This document shows, in pieces, positions 5,257 through 5,350 of a DNA stretch of 5,350 bases. Every line of letters begins with the position of its first letter. Position 1 is the stretch's first letter. Source of the stretch: CAYNSB01 sp964399625 (GTDB lineage Bacteria; Planctomycetota; Phycisphaerae; Phycisphaerales; UBA1924); the NCBI GenBank assembly GCA_964399625.1, contig CAYNSB010000090.1:1-5350 (forward strand). The letters are read 5' to 3'. A program made the position numbers and the translations under genes. A model generated the notes under the pieces. That model had not been told where the DNA came from. It searched no databases and saw only the letters and a list, made by a program, of their open reading frames with translations.

Positions 5257-5350
5257 ATGGCACGTCGCACGCATCTGTCCCGTCTCCTTCTGGTCTGTGG
5301 CACGCTGGCGTCGGTGAGCGCGATCTCGCCGGTGGTGGCGCGTCCTGGTC
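5257..5350 (+). CDS. N-terminus of an exported protein (5' part only)
   Basis: Thirty-one codons and one base are visible before the window ends. The frame opens with a typical signal peptide: MARRTHLSR as basic region, LLLVCGTLASVSA as hydrophobic core, and a probable signal peptidase I site near PVVA before RPG. A Cys in the core (residue 14) is not in a good lipobox, so a lipoprotein is less likely. The ribosome binding site is strong. It lies 160 bases downstream of the dockerin-repeat gene on the same strand. Nothing of the mature protein is visible, so no function can be given. Confidence 0.7.
   Translation, partial: MARRTHLSRLLLVCGTLASVSAISPVVARPG

Noticed and set aside
3999..5303. 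Upstream extension of the dapL frame, giving an 841-codon open frame
   Set aside because: It runs through the tRNA-Leu and antisense to the dockerin gene. DapL proteins start near the ATG at 3998, which has its own ribosome binding site.

Overview
The window is a stretch of a GC-rich bacterial chromosome. It probably comes from the Planctomycetota, most likely class Phycisphaerae. The best taxonomic evidence is the small secreted protein at 4560-5096. It ends in two Cys-containing dockerin-like repeats (YANCDGS...DFxCFLNxFRA) behind a 'WYTIDGGG...GGFWGG' module, a combination I associate with Phycisphaerae. A DapL-type aminotransferase and strong G/C-ending codon bias fit this assignment. It rests on recognition only; no search was run.

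Layout. From 1 to 2765, on the plus strand, are the 3' part of pdhB (pyruvate dehydrogenase E1 beta), complete pdhC (E2 with one lipoyl domain), a 163-aa protein of unknown function and a 94-aa two-helix membrane protein. Gaps between them are tiny or absent (16, 2 and 2 bases), so they look like one transcription unit. The first two genes encode consecutive subunits of the complex that makes acetyl-CoA from pyruvate. The last two have no visible link to that job, and the 163-aa gene has clearly weaker G/C-ending codon use than pdhB and pdhC.

Convergent to this, on the minus strand, lie an LL-diaminopimelate aminotransferase-type gene (2778-3998, probably lysine and peptidoglycan precursor synthesis) and, 60 bases upstream of it, a tRNA-Leu with anticodon CAA (4059-4143). 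From 4144 to about 4500 I see no convincing gene; this is the divergent intergenic region and contains a stem-loop and a short direct repeat.

From 4501 to the end, on the plus strand, there is a promoter candidate, the 178-aa dockerin-repeat secreted protein, a hairpin at its stop codon, and the first 31 codons of another signal-peptide protein behind a strong ribosome binding site, cut off by the window edge.

Most of the window is ordinary housekeeping sequence. I did not find an evident undescribed system. The items most worth a second look are the compositionally different gene after pdhC, the very small stand-alone dockerin protein with a non-canonical calcium loop, and the structured stretch between the tRNA and that gene.
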